Positions 8,308 through 17,997 of a stretch of DNA of 64,000 bases are shown here, in pieces. A program made the position numbers and the translations under genes. The notes under the pieces were generated by a model that was not told the origin of the DNA, did no database searches, and saw nothing but the letters and a program-made list of their open reading frames with translations. Positions within the stretch are counted from its first letter, which is position 1, and the number at the start of each line of letters is the position of its first letter. The DNA lies in contig NZ_CP108464.1 of assembly GCF_036226405.1 (NCBI RefSeq), forward strand, positions 3,162,001-3,226,000, in the 5' to 3' direction. The stretch is from Streptomyces sp. NBC_01260. GTDB lineage: Bacteria; Actinomycetota; Actinomycetes; Streptomycetales; Streptomycetaceae.

Positions 8308-9200
8308 TGAGGCACGCCCGGACAACCAGAGCCGCCGCCATCCTGCTGGGGCCCTTCTTCGTACTGTTCACCTTGGCCATGGTGCTGCCGATCGGATACG
8401 CGGTCTGGCTCAGCCTGTTCACCGAGAAGCAGTCCGGCCTGGGCTTCGGCGGCACCGAGACCGTCTTCAGCGGGCTCGACAACTACACGGCGGCCCTGGG
8501 TGACCGGGCGTTCCGCGAGGGCTTCGGCGTACTCCTCGGATACTGCCTGTTCTACATTCCGCTGCTGCTCGTCGGGGCCCTCGCCCTCGCCCTGCTGCTG
8601 GACTCCACGCTGGCCCGCGCCCGCCGGTTCTTCCAGCTCGCGCTGTTCCTGCCGCACGCCGTGCCCGGCATCATCGCCGCGCTGATCTGGGTGTACCTCT
8701 ACACACCGCAGCTCAGCCCGGTGGTCAGCGCCATGGAGTCCGGCGGAATCGGCTTCGACTTCTTCTCGCCCGACGGGGCACTGCCCTCCGTCGTCAACAT
8801 CGCGCTGTGGGAGTGGCTCGGCTACAACATGGTGATCTTCTACGCCGCGTTGCAGGCCATCGACCGCTCCGTGCTCGAAGCGGCCACGGTCGACGGCGCG
8901 GGCGCCTGGCGCGTCGCGATCGCCATCAAGGTCCCGCTGATCCGCGCCTCGGTCGTGATGGTCGCGCTGTTCACCGTCATCGGCTCGCTCCAGCTCTTCA
9001 CCGAACCACTGATCCTCAACAAGGGGACGGGCTCCGCCGTCTCCTCCACCTGGACGCCGAACATGTACGCGTACACCGCGGCCTTTGAACGCAACGACTA
9101 CGGCCTCGCCGCGGCCGCCTCCATCCTGCTGGCTCTCACCGCCGCGCTGCTGTCCTTCGTCGTCACCCGCTTCACCGGCCGGAAGGGCAAGAAAGCATGA
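8307..9200 (+). CDS. Sugar ABC transporter permease, MalF-like
   Basis: A 297-residue inner-membrane permease of the carbohydrate CUT1 type with about six membrane segments. The EAA loop that contacts the ATPase is visible as EAATVDGAGAWRVAIAIKVPLI without interruption (about residues 192-213). The ATG overlaps the stop of the binding-protein gene by one base, and the stop overlaps the next permease by four (ATGA), so all three are translationally coupled. No ATPase gene follows. In Streptomyces such importers share the ATPase MsiK, encoded elsewhere. Confidence 0.93.
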   Translation: MRHARTTRAAAILLGPFFVLFTLAMVLPIGYAVWLSLFTEKQSGLGFGGTETVFSGLDNYTAALGDRAFREGFGVLLGYCLFYIPLLLVGALALALLLDSTLARARRFFQLALFLPHAVPGIIAALIWVYLYTPQLSPVVSAMESGGIGFDFFSPDGALPSVVNIALWEWLGYNMVIFYAALQAIDRSVLEAATVDGAGAWRVAIAIKVPLIRASVVMVALFTVIGSLQLFTEPLILNKGTGSAVSSTWTPNMYAYTAAFERNDYGLAAAASILLALTAALLSFVVTRFTGRKGKKA

Positions 9201-10051
9201 GTTCCCCCGCCTCCCGCGGCCGCTGGATGTCGAAGACCGCGGTCAACGGTTTCCTGCTGCTCGCCGTCGTCTACATGCTCTTCCCGCTCGTCTGGCTGGT
9301 CACCGCCGCCACCAAGGACACCGGCGGCCTGCTCGCCGGCAACGCGTTCTCCTTCGACGGCTTCAACCTCGGCGAGAACCTGTCGAACCTGGCCTCCTAC
9401 GGTGACGGCATCTACTTCCGCTGGTACCTCAACAGCCTCGGCTACGCGGGCGGTGGCGCGCTCGTCTGCTCGCTGATCTGCGTCGCCGCGGGGTACGCCT
9501 TCGACAAGTACACGTTCCGGGGCAAGGACCAGCTGTTCGGCCTGGTGCTGATGGGTGTGCTGGTGCCCACCACGGCACTCGCCCTGCCGATGTACCTGCT
9601 GGCGTCCAAGGTCGGTCTGGTCAACACCTACTGGTCGGTGCTGATCCCGGTGCTGGTCAACCCGTTCGGCGTGTATCTCGCCCGGGTGTTCTGCTCGGGG
9701 TACATACCGAACGAGGCCCTGGAGGCGGCCCGTATCGACGGGGCGGGTGAGCTGCGCACCTTCTGGTCCGTCGGTCTGCCCATGGTCATGCCGGGGTTCG
9801 TGACCGTCTTCCTCTTCCAGTTCACCGCGATCTGGAACAACTTCTTCCTCCCCCTCGTGATGCTCTCGGACCGCAAGCTGTTCCCGCTCAGCCTCGGGCT
9901 GTACTCGTGGAACACCAACACCCATGGCGAGCCGAGCTTCTACCCCCTCGTCGTCACCGGGTCCCTCCTCGCCGTCATCCCGCTGATCGTCGCCTTCGTC
10001 TCCCTGCAGCGGCACTGGAAGGCGGGCCTGACCGCCGGCAGCGTCAAGTGA
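9197..10051 (+). CDS. Sugar ABC transporter permease, MalG-like
   Basis: A 284-residue second permease of the CUT1 importer with six predicted membrane segments. Its EAA loop reads EAARIDGAGELRTFWSVGLP near residues 175-194. The start overlaps the preceding permease by ATGA. It pairs with that permease to form the channel, and with the lipoprotein two genes upstream. The substrate is unknown, but the nearby beta-helix protein suggests a product of polysaccharide breakdown. Confidence 0.93.
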   Translation: MSSPASRGRWMSKTAVNGFLLLAVVYMLFPLVWLVTAATKDTGGLLAGNAFSFDGFNLGENLSNLASYGDGIYFRWYLNSLGYAGGGALVCSLICVAAGYAFDKYTFRGKDQLFGLVLMGVLVPTTALALPMYLLASKVGLVNTYWSVLIPVLVNPFGVYLARVFCSGYIPNEALEAARIDGAGELRTFWSVGLPMVMPGFVTVFLFQFTAIWNNFFLPLVMLSDRKLFPLSLGLYSWNTNTHGEPSFYPLVVTGSLLAVIPLIVAFVSLQRHWKAGLTAGSVK

Positions 10052-10087
10052 CCGTCCACGCGAGCCCCGAGGAGTACGAGTTCCACC

Positions 10088-11116
10088 ATGCCGCACGCCA
10101 CTGACAACCGGCCCCGGGCCCTGCTCGCGATGGGCCCCGGCATCGCCGGACGCCTCCTCGCCGAACGCCACCACGCCCGGCTGGCCGCCCTCACCCGTAC
10201 GGACACCCGTCTCGTCGCCCACGACCTGGCCGACCCGACGCCCGAGGTGGCCGCCGCGCTCGCCGAGGCCGAGGTGCTGTTCACCTGCTGGGGAGCGACA
10301 CCGCTCACCGCGCCGGTGCTGGCCGCCGCACCGCGGCTGCGCGCGGTGGTGCACGCGGCCGGCTCGGTCAAGCACCACATCACCGACGCCTGCTGGGAAC
10401 GCGGCATCGCCGTCACCTCGGCGGCCGGGGCCAACGCCCTGCCGGTCGCCGAGTTCACCCTCGCCGCGATCCTCTTCGCGGGCAAGCGCGTCCTGCACTC
10501 CGCGGACCGCTACCGCGCCCTGCGCGCCGACCACGACTGGCTCGCCGAACTGGACGGCACCGGCAACTACCGCCGCACGATCGGCATCGTCGGGGCCTCC
10601 CGCATCGGCCGCCGGGTGATCGAGCTGCTGCGCCCCTTCGATCTGGACGTCCTGCTGTACGACCCCTACGTCGGCGCGGAACGGGCCGCGGGGCTGGGTG
10701 TCCGCCTCGCCACGCTCGACGAGCTGTGCGCGCGCAGCTCCGTGGTCTCGGTGCACGCCCCGCAGCTCCCGGAGACGCACCACCTCATCGGCGCCGCCCA
10801 GTTGGCCGCGATGCCGGCGGGCGCGACGCTGATCAACACCGCGCGGGGCTCGCTGGTCGACGAGGACGCGCTGCTTCCCGAGCTGACGAGCGGCCGGCTG
10901 CACGCGGTGCTGGATGTGACGCATCCCGATCCGCCCCGTACGTCCTCGCCGTTCTACGACCTGCCGAACGTGCTGCTGACTCCGCACGTCGCGGGCTCGC
11001 TCGGCAACGAGCTGCACCGGATGGCGGACCAGGCGCTGGACGAGCTGGAACGGTTCGCGAGCGGCCGCCCGTTCGCGGACCCGGTCCACGGGGACGCGCT
11101 GTTCCGCTCGGCGTAG
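10088..11116 (+). CDS. D-isomer specific 2-hydroxyacid dehydrogenase
   Basis: A 342-residue NAD-dependent dehydrogenase of the D-2-hydroxyacid family. The Rossmann region GIVGASRIGRRVIELL lies at about 167-182, the NTARGSLVDEDAL segment with the catalytic arginine at about 247-259, and the catalytic histidine in TPHVAGS at about 298-304. It starts 36 bases after the permease and is probably the last gene of the sugar operon, acting on a hydroxy- or keto-acid made from the imported sugar. The exact substrate is not visible. Confidence 0.87.
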   Translation: MPHATDNRPRALLAMGPGIAGRLLAERHHARLAALTRTDTRLVAHDLADPTPEVAAALAEAEVLFTCWGATPLTAPVLAAAPRLRAVVHAAGSVKHHITDACWERGIAVTSAAGANALPVAEFTLAAILFAGKRVLHSADRYRALRADHDWLAELDGTGNYRRTIGIVGASRIGRRVIELLRPFDLDVLLYDPYVGAERAAGLGVRLATLDELCARSSVVSVHAPQLPETHHLIGAAQLAAMPAGATLINTARGSLVDEDALLPELTSGRLHAVLDVTHPDPPRTSSPFYDLPNVLLTPHVAGSLGNELHRMADQALDELERFASGRPFADPVHGDALFRSA

Positions 11117-11131
11117 CCCTCCCCGGCCGGT

Positions 11132-11170
11132 CCCACGGCCCACGTCCCACGCCCCACGTCCCACGTCCCA
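11132..11170. repeat. Short CCCACGT-type tandem repeat
   Basis: Five imperfect copies of a 7-8-base unit (CCCACGT, CCCACG, CCCCACGT) run head to tail just before the terminator between the dehydrogenase and groEL1. It looks like simple slippage-derived sequence with no evident function. Confidence 0.5.
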
Positions 11171-11176
11171 TGCAAA

Positions 11177-11208
11177 AGGCCCGGTACCCCTCGCGGGGTA
11201 CCGGGCCT
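11177..11208. terminator. Bidirectional terminator, sugar operon / groEL1
   Basis: AGGCCCGGTACCCC (11177-11190) and its exact complement (11195-11208) form a 14-bp stem with a TCGC loop between two convergent genes. It should end both transcripts. Streptomyces terminators commonly lack a U-run, as here. Confidence 0.88.
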
Positions 11209-11233
11209 CACCGCTTGCGCGGGGAGCTACACG

Positions 11234-12958
<1,725 letters not shown>

Positions 12959-13264
12959 TTACTTCTCGATGATCGCGAGCACGTCGCGAGCCGAGAGAAC
13001 GAGGTACTCCTCGCCGTTGTACTTCACCTCGGTGCCGCCGTACTTGCTGTACAGCACGACATCGCCGGTATTGACGTCGAGCGGAAGGCGCTCGCCGTTC
13101 TCGAAGCGGCCCGGGCCCACGGCCAGGACGACGCCCTCCTGGGGCTTCTCCTTGGCAGTGTCCGGAATGACCAGGCCGGAGGCCGTGGTCTGCTCGGCGT
13201 CGAGCGGCTGGACCACAATGCGGTCCTCGAGCGGCTTGATCGCAACCTTGGTGCTGGTCGACAC
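12959..13264 (-). CDS. groES: Co-chaperonin GroES
   Basis: A 101-residue 10-kDa chaperonin that caps GroEL. The family signatures [15 protein letters not shown] at the start, the mobile loop [20 protein letters not shown] (about 25-44) and the [20 protein letters not shown] block (about 72-91) are intact. A GTG start follows a GGGGGAG ribosome site. Two CIRCE elements lie 106-179 bases upstream. Confidence 0.97.
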   Translation of the reverse strand: MSTSTKVAIKPLEDRIVVQPLDAEQTTASGLVIPDTAKEKPQEGVVLAVGPGRFENGERLPLDVNTGDVVLYSKYGGTEVKYNGEEYLVLSARDVLAIIEK

Positions 13265-13369
13265 GATCCGGTCTCCCCCTTCGGAGATCTCACGGGGTTA
13301 ACAGTCTTTGGGTGGCGACCAGGTGGGCCCGTCGTCGCGGGTGCCGGACCTGCCGGTCGCACAGTACTG

Positions 13370-13396
13370 CTGGCACTCCCCAGTGGGGAGTGCCAG
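13370..13396. promoter_or_regulatory. CIRCE operator 1 (HrcA)
   Basis: CTGGCACTC-9-GAGTGCCAG, a perfect 9-bp dyad. It differs from the canonical TTAGCACTC-9-GAGTGCTAA only in the outer positions. It lies just downstream of the predicted -10, where HrcA binding would block transcription of groES-groEL1. Confidence 0.92.
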
Positions 13397-13403
13397 CACT
13401 GAG

Positions 13404-13433
13404 ACTATGACCGCGGTTAGCACTCGGTCAAGC
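13404..13433 (-). promoter_or_regulatory. groES-groEL1 promoter
   Basis: On the minus strand TTGACC (13433-13428) and CATAGT (13409-13404) are 18 bases apart. The -35 lies inside CIRCE operator 2 and the start region abuts CIRCE operator 1, a strong steric block by HrcA. Confidence 0.7.
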
Positions 13434-13443
13434 GGAGTGCCAA
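13417..13443. promoter_or_regulatory. CIRCE operator 2 (HrcA)
   Basis: TTAGCACTC-9-GAGTGCCAA, an almost canonical CIRCE dyad (8 of 9 arm positions paired) upstream of groES and overlapping the predicted -35. Two CIRCE copies before groES are the normal arrangement in streptomycetes. Confidence 0.93.
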
Positions 13444-13508
13444 TTCACGCCCCTCGTGGCGCCCATGTCGCAGGACGCCACGGCCCGGACCGGCTCGAAC
13501 CGGCCCCG

Positions 13509-13536
13509 CCGCAGGGAGAACGCCCGGCCCCTGCGG
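13509..13536 (-). terminator. Hairpin after the deacetylase/lipoprotein pair
   Basis: CCGCAGGG (13509-13516) and CCCTGCGG (13529-13536) pair across a 12-base loop, 14 bases past the lipoprotein stop. It would separate this operon from the groES promoter downstream. Confidence 0.45.
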
Positions 13537-13549
13537 ACCGTTCCTGATG

Positions 13550-13879
13550 TCAACGGCGCGTGCACCACGCCCCCGGGCCCGCACCGTCGCGCGGTGCCGG
13601 GCCGCCCGGCCACCAGTGCGCCGGCGGGAACGAGCGCCGGGCGCGGCCCAACTCCGGAGCCCGGCCGCAGGCGACGACGACCATCGAGCCCGGTGCCCCG
13701 TGGTCACCGCGCACCTCCGCCGGCCGCGCCGCCGGCGCATGCGGCGGCCGGTTCACCCGCTGCGCCGCCTTGCGGCCCAGCCGTTCGATCGGGTCCACCG
13801 ACTGCGCACAGCCGGTGGTGGCGGTCAGGAGCGCACCGGCGACCAGCAGTCCGGCCAGCAGCCGGTGCGCCCTTCTCAT
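13550..13879 (-). CDS. Short lipoprotein, possible deacetylase remnant
   Basis: A 109-residue protein. The signal peptide MRRAHRLLAGLLVAGALL is followed by a lipobox ending in TTGC, so it should be lipidated. The next part (AQSVDPIERLGRKAAQRV) resembles, as I recall them, the N-terminal linkers of secreted Streptomyces polysaccharide deacetylases. The remainder is proline/arginine-rich low-complexity sequence with none of the NodB motifs. Its ATG overlaps the deacetylase stop (ATGA), so the two are translationally coupled. It may be the stump of a second, tandem deacetylase, or a separate small lipoprotein; the remnant idea is inference. Confidence 0.6.
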   Translation of the reverse strand: MRRAHRLLAGLLVAGALLTATTGCAQSVDPIERLGRKAAQRVNRPPHAPAARPAEVRGDHGAPGSMVVVACGRAPELGRARRSFPPAHWWPGGPAPRDGAGPGAWCTRR

Positions 13880-14865
13880 ACGTAGTCCTCCAGCCGGGCC
13901 ACGGCGTATCCCTTGTCCGTGATGACCTTCATGACGGCCCGGACCAGGTCGGGCATGGAGCCCTTCCATTCCTTCTGGCCGCGGAAGTGCGTGAGGATGA
14001 TGTCTCCGGGGTGCAGGTCCTGGTCCTCCTCCCGCCACTCCATGTGGTCGGGGAAGGCCTCCTCCGACCACAGGGGTACGGCGGTGATGCCGCAGGACTT
14101 GGCGATCCGGAGCGTGTCGCCGTTGTAGTTGCCGTACGGCGGCCGGAAGAGCCGGGGGCGGCTGCCGAACTGCTTCTCGATGATGTCCTGCTGGTCGCAG
14201 ATCTCCCGCTTCTGCTCGTCGTGGGAGAGACCGGGCAGGTAACGGTGGTGGAGCGTGTGGTTGTTGAGGGTGACGCCACGGGACTGCGCGTCCTTGAAGT
14301 AGGCGTAGTCGTCGCGCACCAGGTAGTCGCTGAGGAACGCGCTGTACGGGATGTTCAGGTCCGACATCATCCGCAGCAGTTCGGGGTCCTTGTCGTCCCC
14401 GTCGTCCATCGTCAGGAAGACGATCTTCTTCTCGGTCGGGACCGTGGTGAAGACCGGCGGCAGCGAGTCGTCACCGCCCTCGACCTCGAAGCCCTTGCGG
14501 GTGGTGATGTGCGGCTTCACGGCGGGCGGGGCGGGCGCGGCCAGCGGCGTGCCCGCCAGGCCCCACTTCTTGGCGGCGACCACGCGGGCGGCCTGGGCGA
14601 GGCGCGCCTTCTCGGCCTGCACGGCACGCGTGCCCGCCGCCCCCGCGTTCCCGGCCGGGCCGCCCGGCTGCCCGGCGAGGGCCTTGGCCCCCGGCCCGGC
14701 CCCGGTGGCGGTGCGGCTGTCGGTCCCGGCCCCGCAGCCGGAGCCGACCGCGGCGACCAGGAGCGCGGCCAGGACCGCGTGGCCGGACCGGCGCCGCAGG
14801 TGTCCCCGCCCGCGCCCCGTCCCGCCCGGCCCCTGCATCACCTGTCCCGGTCTGCGCCTCTTCAT
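13876..14865 (-). CDS. Secreted polysaccharide deacetylase (NodB fold)
   Basis: A 329-residue lipoprotein or secreted enzyme of carbohydrate esterase family 4, which removes N-acetyl groups from chitin-like or peptidoglycan glycans using a metal ion. After a signal sequence with a cysteine in VGSGCGAG, the NodB motifs are all present: FLTMDDGDDKD, the metal histidines in NNHTLHH, RLFRPPYGNYN and DIILTHF. The ATG follows AGAGGGA. An alanine/glycine/proline linker separates the lipobox from the catalytic domain. The downstream short lipoprotein is coupled to it. Confidence 0.88.
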   Translation of the reverse strand: MKRRRPGQVMQGPGGTGRGRGHLRRRSGHAVLAALLVAAVGSGCGAGTDSRTATGAGPGAKALAGQPGGPAGNAGAAGTRAVQAEKARLAQAARVVAAKKWGLAGTPLAAPAPPAVKPHITTRKGFEVEGGDDSLPPVFTTVPTEKKIVFLTMDDGDDKDPELLRMMSDLNIPYSAFLSDYLVRDDYAYFKDAQSRGVTLNNHTLHHRYLPGLSHDEQKREICDQQDIIEKQFGSRPRLFRPPYGNYNGDTLRIAKSCGITAVPLWSEEAFPDHMEWREEDQDLHPGDIILTHFRGQKEWKGSMPDLVRAVMKVITDKGYAVARLEDYV

Positions 14866-14980
14866 GATAAATTCCCTCTTTTGTCGTACAAGCTGCATTG
14901 CGCCGCATACTGCCAGTACGTGATCGGGCTCCCGGGCCGACACCGCCGCCGGCCCCGCACGGTCCCCCGGCTGGCTCACA

Positions 14981-16246
14981 ATGGGGCAGGTGAACGCTCT
15001 CGCCCCGACCGGCCCGCCCGACGCCCCCGACCCGTCCGGCACCCCCGACCCCATCGCCGGCTTCCTGGCCCTGCGCACCCCGGAGGGCGCCGAGTTGCTG
15101 GCCGGGCTGCGGTCCTACGACCCCGCCACGGAACTCGCCACCGCCACCCGGCTGCGCCGCAGCCACCCCGCCGCCCTCGTCTCGGCGGCGCTGGGGCAGG
15201 CCCGGCTGCGGCAGCGGGCGGTGGCGAAGTTCGGCGCCGAGGACGCGCACCGGATGTTCTTCACGCCGAACGGGGTGGAGCAGGCGACCCGCACCTCGGT
15301 GGCGGCCTACCGCGCCGCACGGTTCGCGGGCACCGGGGTGCGCAGCGTCGCCGACCTCTGCTGCGGCATCGGCGGGGACGCCATCGCCCTCGCCCGCGCC
15401 GGGATCCGCGTCCTCGCCGTGGACCGCGACCCGCTGACCGCCGAGGTGGCCGCGGCCAACGCCGTCGCGCTCGGCCTGGAAGAGCTGATCGAGGTGCGGT
15501 GCGCCGATGTCACGGAGATCGACACCTCGCCCTGTGACGCGGTGTTCGTCGACCCGGCCCGCCGGGGCGGCCGCGGCCGGATCTTCGACCCGGAGGCCTA
15601 CTCCCCGCCTCTCTCCTGGGCGACCGCCGCCGCGCTGAAGGCCCCCAGGGCTGCGCTGAAGATCGCCCCGGGAGTCCCGCACGAGGCGATCGGCCCGCAG
15701 GCGGAGGCCGAGTGGATCTCGGACGGCGGCGAGGTGAAGGAGGCGGTGCTCTGGTTCGGCGAGGGCTTCGAGGCCGGTGCGTACCGGGCCACCCTGCTCC
15801 CGTCCGGAGCCACCCTGTCGGCTCCGGCGGTGCTGCCCGCCCCGCCGGTCGGACCGGTCGGCCGCTACCTGTACGAGCCGGACGGCGCGGTGATCCGGGC
15901 CCATCTGGTCGCCGACATCGTGAACCGGTGCGACGGCCGGCTGATCGACGAGATGATCGCGTACGTCACGAGCGACGAGCTGTACGACTCCCCGTACACC
16001 GCCGGGTACGAGATCACCGATCAGCTCCCGTTCAACACGAAGCGGCTGAAGGCGCTGCTGCGGGAGCGCGAGGTCGGCGTCCTGACGGTCAAGAAGCGCG
16101 GCTCCCCGGTCGAACCGGAGGAGCTGCGAAGGAAGATGAAGCTCCGGGGCCCGAACAGGGCCACCGTCTTCCTGACCCGGGTCGCCGACGCCCCGACGAT
16201 GCTGATCGGCCACCCCGTGACCGGCCCGGAGGCCGGTCTCGGCTGA
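14981..16246 (+). CDS. SAM-dependent methyltransferase with THUMP-like C-terminus
   Basis: A 421-residue class I methyltransferase. The SAM-binding motif VADLCCGIGGDAIALARAG is at about 122-140, the acidic VDRDPLTAEVAAANA at about 146-160, and the catalytic-type FVDPARRGGRGRIFDP at about 189-204. The C-terminal third matches the THUMP-like domain that follows such domains in actinobacteria (KKRGSPVEPEELRRKMKLRG). An RNA substrate is likely but unproven. A GTG three codons downstream (14990) is an equally possible start: CACAAT lies 7 bases before it, which would make a leaderless mRNA. Confidence 0.85.
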   Translation: MGQVNALAPTGPPDAPDPSGTPDPIAGFLALRTPEGAELLAGLRSYDPATELATATRLRRSHPAALVSAALGQARLRQRAVAKFGAEDAHRMFFTPNGVEQATRTSVAAYRAARFAGTGVRSVADLCCGIGGDAIALARAGIRVLAVDRDPLTAEVAAANAVALGLEELIEVRCADVTEIDTSPCDAVFVDPARRGGRGRIFDPEAYSPPLSWATAAALKAPRAALKIAPGVPHEAIGPQAEAEWISDGGEVKEAVLWFGEGFEAGAYRATLLPSGATLSAPAVLPAPPVGPVGRYLYEPDGAVIRAHLVADIVNRCDGRLIDEMIAYVTSDELYDSPYTAGYEITDQLPFNTKRLKALLREREVGVLTVKKRGSPVEPEELRRKMKLRGPNRATVFLTRVADAPTMLIGHPVTGPEAGLG

Positions 16247-16285
16247 CGGCGCGGGCCGCCCGGCGGGCCGGAGGCCGGCCGGGCC

Positions 16286-16651
16286 CTACGCGAGATCGGT
16301 GAGCTCGTCGGCGTACACCCGCGAGAGCGGCTGCGGGCCCACGTACTGCTGGCAGTTGCACTGCCCCGACTCGAAGCGGACCGGCTTCTTCTGCTCGTCC
16401 CAGGCGGTCGGCACCTCGACCAGCTCATGGCACTTGCCCTGCTTGTCGTGCTTGGCGAGGTGGTGCGTGCAGCCGCAGACCGGCTCCGGCGGCCTGTGCG
16501 CCGCCTCGACGGCCAGCCGTTCCTGCCTGCCGGCCTCCAGCAGTTCCAGCCTGCGTGCGTGCCGATTACGCAGCGCGGTACGGCCGTTGTCGACCAGCCA
16601 GCCGAACCCGCCCGTCCAGAAGATGATGAGCAACCACCAGTACCACTCCAT
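16286..16651 (-). CDS. Small membrane-anchored cysteine-rich protein
   Basis: A 121-residue protein of unknown function. One N-terminal membrane segment (about 3-20, WYWWLLIIFWTGGFGWLV) is followed by a charged helix (about 24-50), then a cytoplasmic domain with cysteines and histidines: VCGCTHHLAKHDKQGKCHE and SGQCNCQQYVG. The spacing (CGC, HH, C, H, CNC) suggests a zinc or iron-sulfur site, which is inference. A GGGGGAGG ribosome site precedes the ATG. No family name was recognised. Confidence 0.75.
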   Translation of the reverse strand: MEWYWWLLIIFWTGGFGWLVDNGRTALRNRHARRLELLEAGRQERLAVEAAHRPPEPVCGCTHHLAKHDKQGKCHELVEVPTAWDEQKKPVRFESGQCNCQQYVGPQPLSRVYADELTDLA

Positions 16652-16703
16652 GACACGCCCTCCCCCTGAGTCCTTCGTGTACGCGCCAAGGATAGGACCG
16701 GAG

Positions 16704-17369
16704 TCAGCGGTGCGCCCCTCCCCCGGAGGAGATCAGCGGCGCGGGCGCGGGCGCCCCGATCAGCACCCGCAGCACCCAACGCCGGTGCAGGAGCGCCTTG
16801 GTGACGCCGGTCAGCCCGATGAGCCAGCCGATGAACCCGAGACCCATGACGAGGGCCATCAGGCCGTAGGTGTCCTCGCCCCGGACCGCGCCGGCCGGAA
16901 CGGCGACGCAGGCGTACAGCCCGAGCGCGCACAGCAGGAAGGAACCCAGCAGCCAGACCAGACTGGTGCCGGGCAGCCTGAGCGCACGGTCACCCACCGG
17001 GTCCCGGTCCAACTCCCCCCATTGCGCGAGCAGTCGGCGGATCACACGGTCGCGGCGCAGCCCGACGACGACGAGGATCACGGCCGGTACCAGGCAGCCC
17101 ACGCCCAGGACGAGGAAGACCACGCCGAAGAAGGCGCTGAAGACGTCGTACGACTCCTCCAGGGTGACGAGCGCCGCGCCGACCAGTGACCAGCCGAGCG
17201 CGCCCAGCGCACCCCAGAGCCACAGCAGGCCGAGCCGCCCCGGACCGAGGTGCATCTTCACCAGCTCGCCGAGGATCAGGGCCCGGTCGGCGAGCAGCGC
17301 TCCCCGGTCGGGCCAGGCGCGTATCTCGACGGGCGGCGGTGGCGGGGGAAGCGCTGAACGGCGGGACAT
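16704..17369 (-). CDS. Four-helix membrane protein of unknown function
   Basis: A 221-residue integral membrane protein with four hydrophobic segments (about 51-76, 81-110, 137-160 and 168-193). A basic loop precedes the third segment and a proline-rich cytosolic N-terminus (PPPPPPVEIR) comes first. No catalytic motif is seen and the family was not recognised. TAGGGT (17377-17382) ends 7 bases before the ATG and no ribosome site is present, so the mRNA is probably leaderless. Confidence 0.72.
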   Translation of the reverse strand: MSRRSALPPPPPPVEIRAWPDRGALLADRALILGELVKMHLGPGRLGLLWLWGALGALGWSLVGAALVTLEESYDVFSAFFGVVFLVLGVGCLVPAVILVVVGLRRDRVIRRLLAQWGELDRDPVGDRALRLPGTSLVWLLGSFLLCALGLYACVAVPAGAVRGEDTYGLMALVMGLGFIGWLIGLTGVTKALLHRRWVLRVLIGAPAPAPLISSGGGAHR

Positions 17370-17462
17370 GGGCGAGACCCTACCGAGTGCGGTACGTCCT
17401 GCTGGTCCGGGCCGCCGTCGCCGGCCGGGCCGTCGCCGGCCGCCGTTCGCGGGGGCCGCGGC

Positions 17463-17933
17463 TCAGGCGTTGCGCAGGGCCTCGATGTCGAGCCGCTTCA
17501 TGCCGAGCATCGCCTTCATGGCGCGGGCCGCCTTGTCCGGGTCCGGGTCGGTCAGGGCATCGCCGAGGCCGGGCGGGATGATCTGCCAGGAGACGCCGAA
17601 CCTGTCCTTGAGCCAGCCGCACTGGCTCTCCTGTCCGCCGTCCGCGGTGAGCCTGTCCCACAGCTCGTCCGCCTCCTCCTGCGACGCGCAGTCGACGGAG
17701 AGGGAGACCGCCTCGCTGAAGGGGAACTCGGGGCCGCCGTTGAACGCGATGTACTCGGTGCCCGCCAGCTGGAACCGCACGGTCATCACGGCGCCCGCCT
17801 CGCCGGGTGACGACGGGGTCCAGCGGGTCACGTCCAGGACGCGGGAGTCGCCGCCGATCACCGAGATGTAGTGGTCCGCGGCCTCCTCGGCCTGGTCGTG
17901 GTCGAACCACAGGAACGTGGTGATCTTCTGCAT
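17463..17933 (-). CDS. VOC family protein (PhnB/3-dmu-9-3-mt type)
   Basis: A 156-residue protein of the vicinal-oxygen-chelate fold, PhnB-like subgroup. It has MQKITTFLWFD at the start, EYIAFNGGPEFPFSEAVSL near 63-81, and CGWLKDRFGVSWQIIPPGL near 110-128. The subgroup is annotated as 3-demethylubiquinone methyltransferase-like, but a true methyltransferase role is doubtful; such genes often sit beside ECF sigma factor/DGPF loci, as here. The ATG was taken at MQKITTF, preceded by AGGAGAAGGA. Confidence 0.82.
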   Translation of the reverse strand: MQKITTFLWFDHDQAEEAADHYISVIGGDSRVLDVTRWTPSSPGEAGAVMTVRFQLAGTEYIAFNGGPEFPFSEAVSLSVDCASQEEADELWDRLTADGGQESQCGWLKDRFGVSWQIIPPGLGDALTDPDPDKAARAMKAMLGMKRLDIEALRNA

Positions 17934-17997
17934 GGTCCTTCTCCTCACGCGGTGGTGCGGATGGTCGTACGGGGTAGACCGGTCGCGGGCCCGGAAC

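Noticed and set aside
16247..16285. Possible terminator after the methyltransferase gene
   Set aside because: The GC-rich complementary pieces overlap each other and give no single convincing stem.
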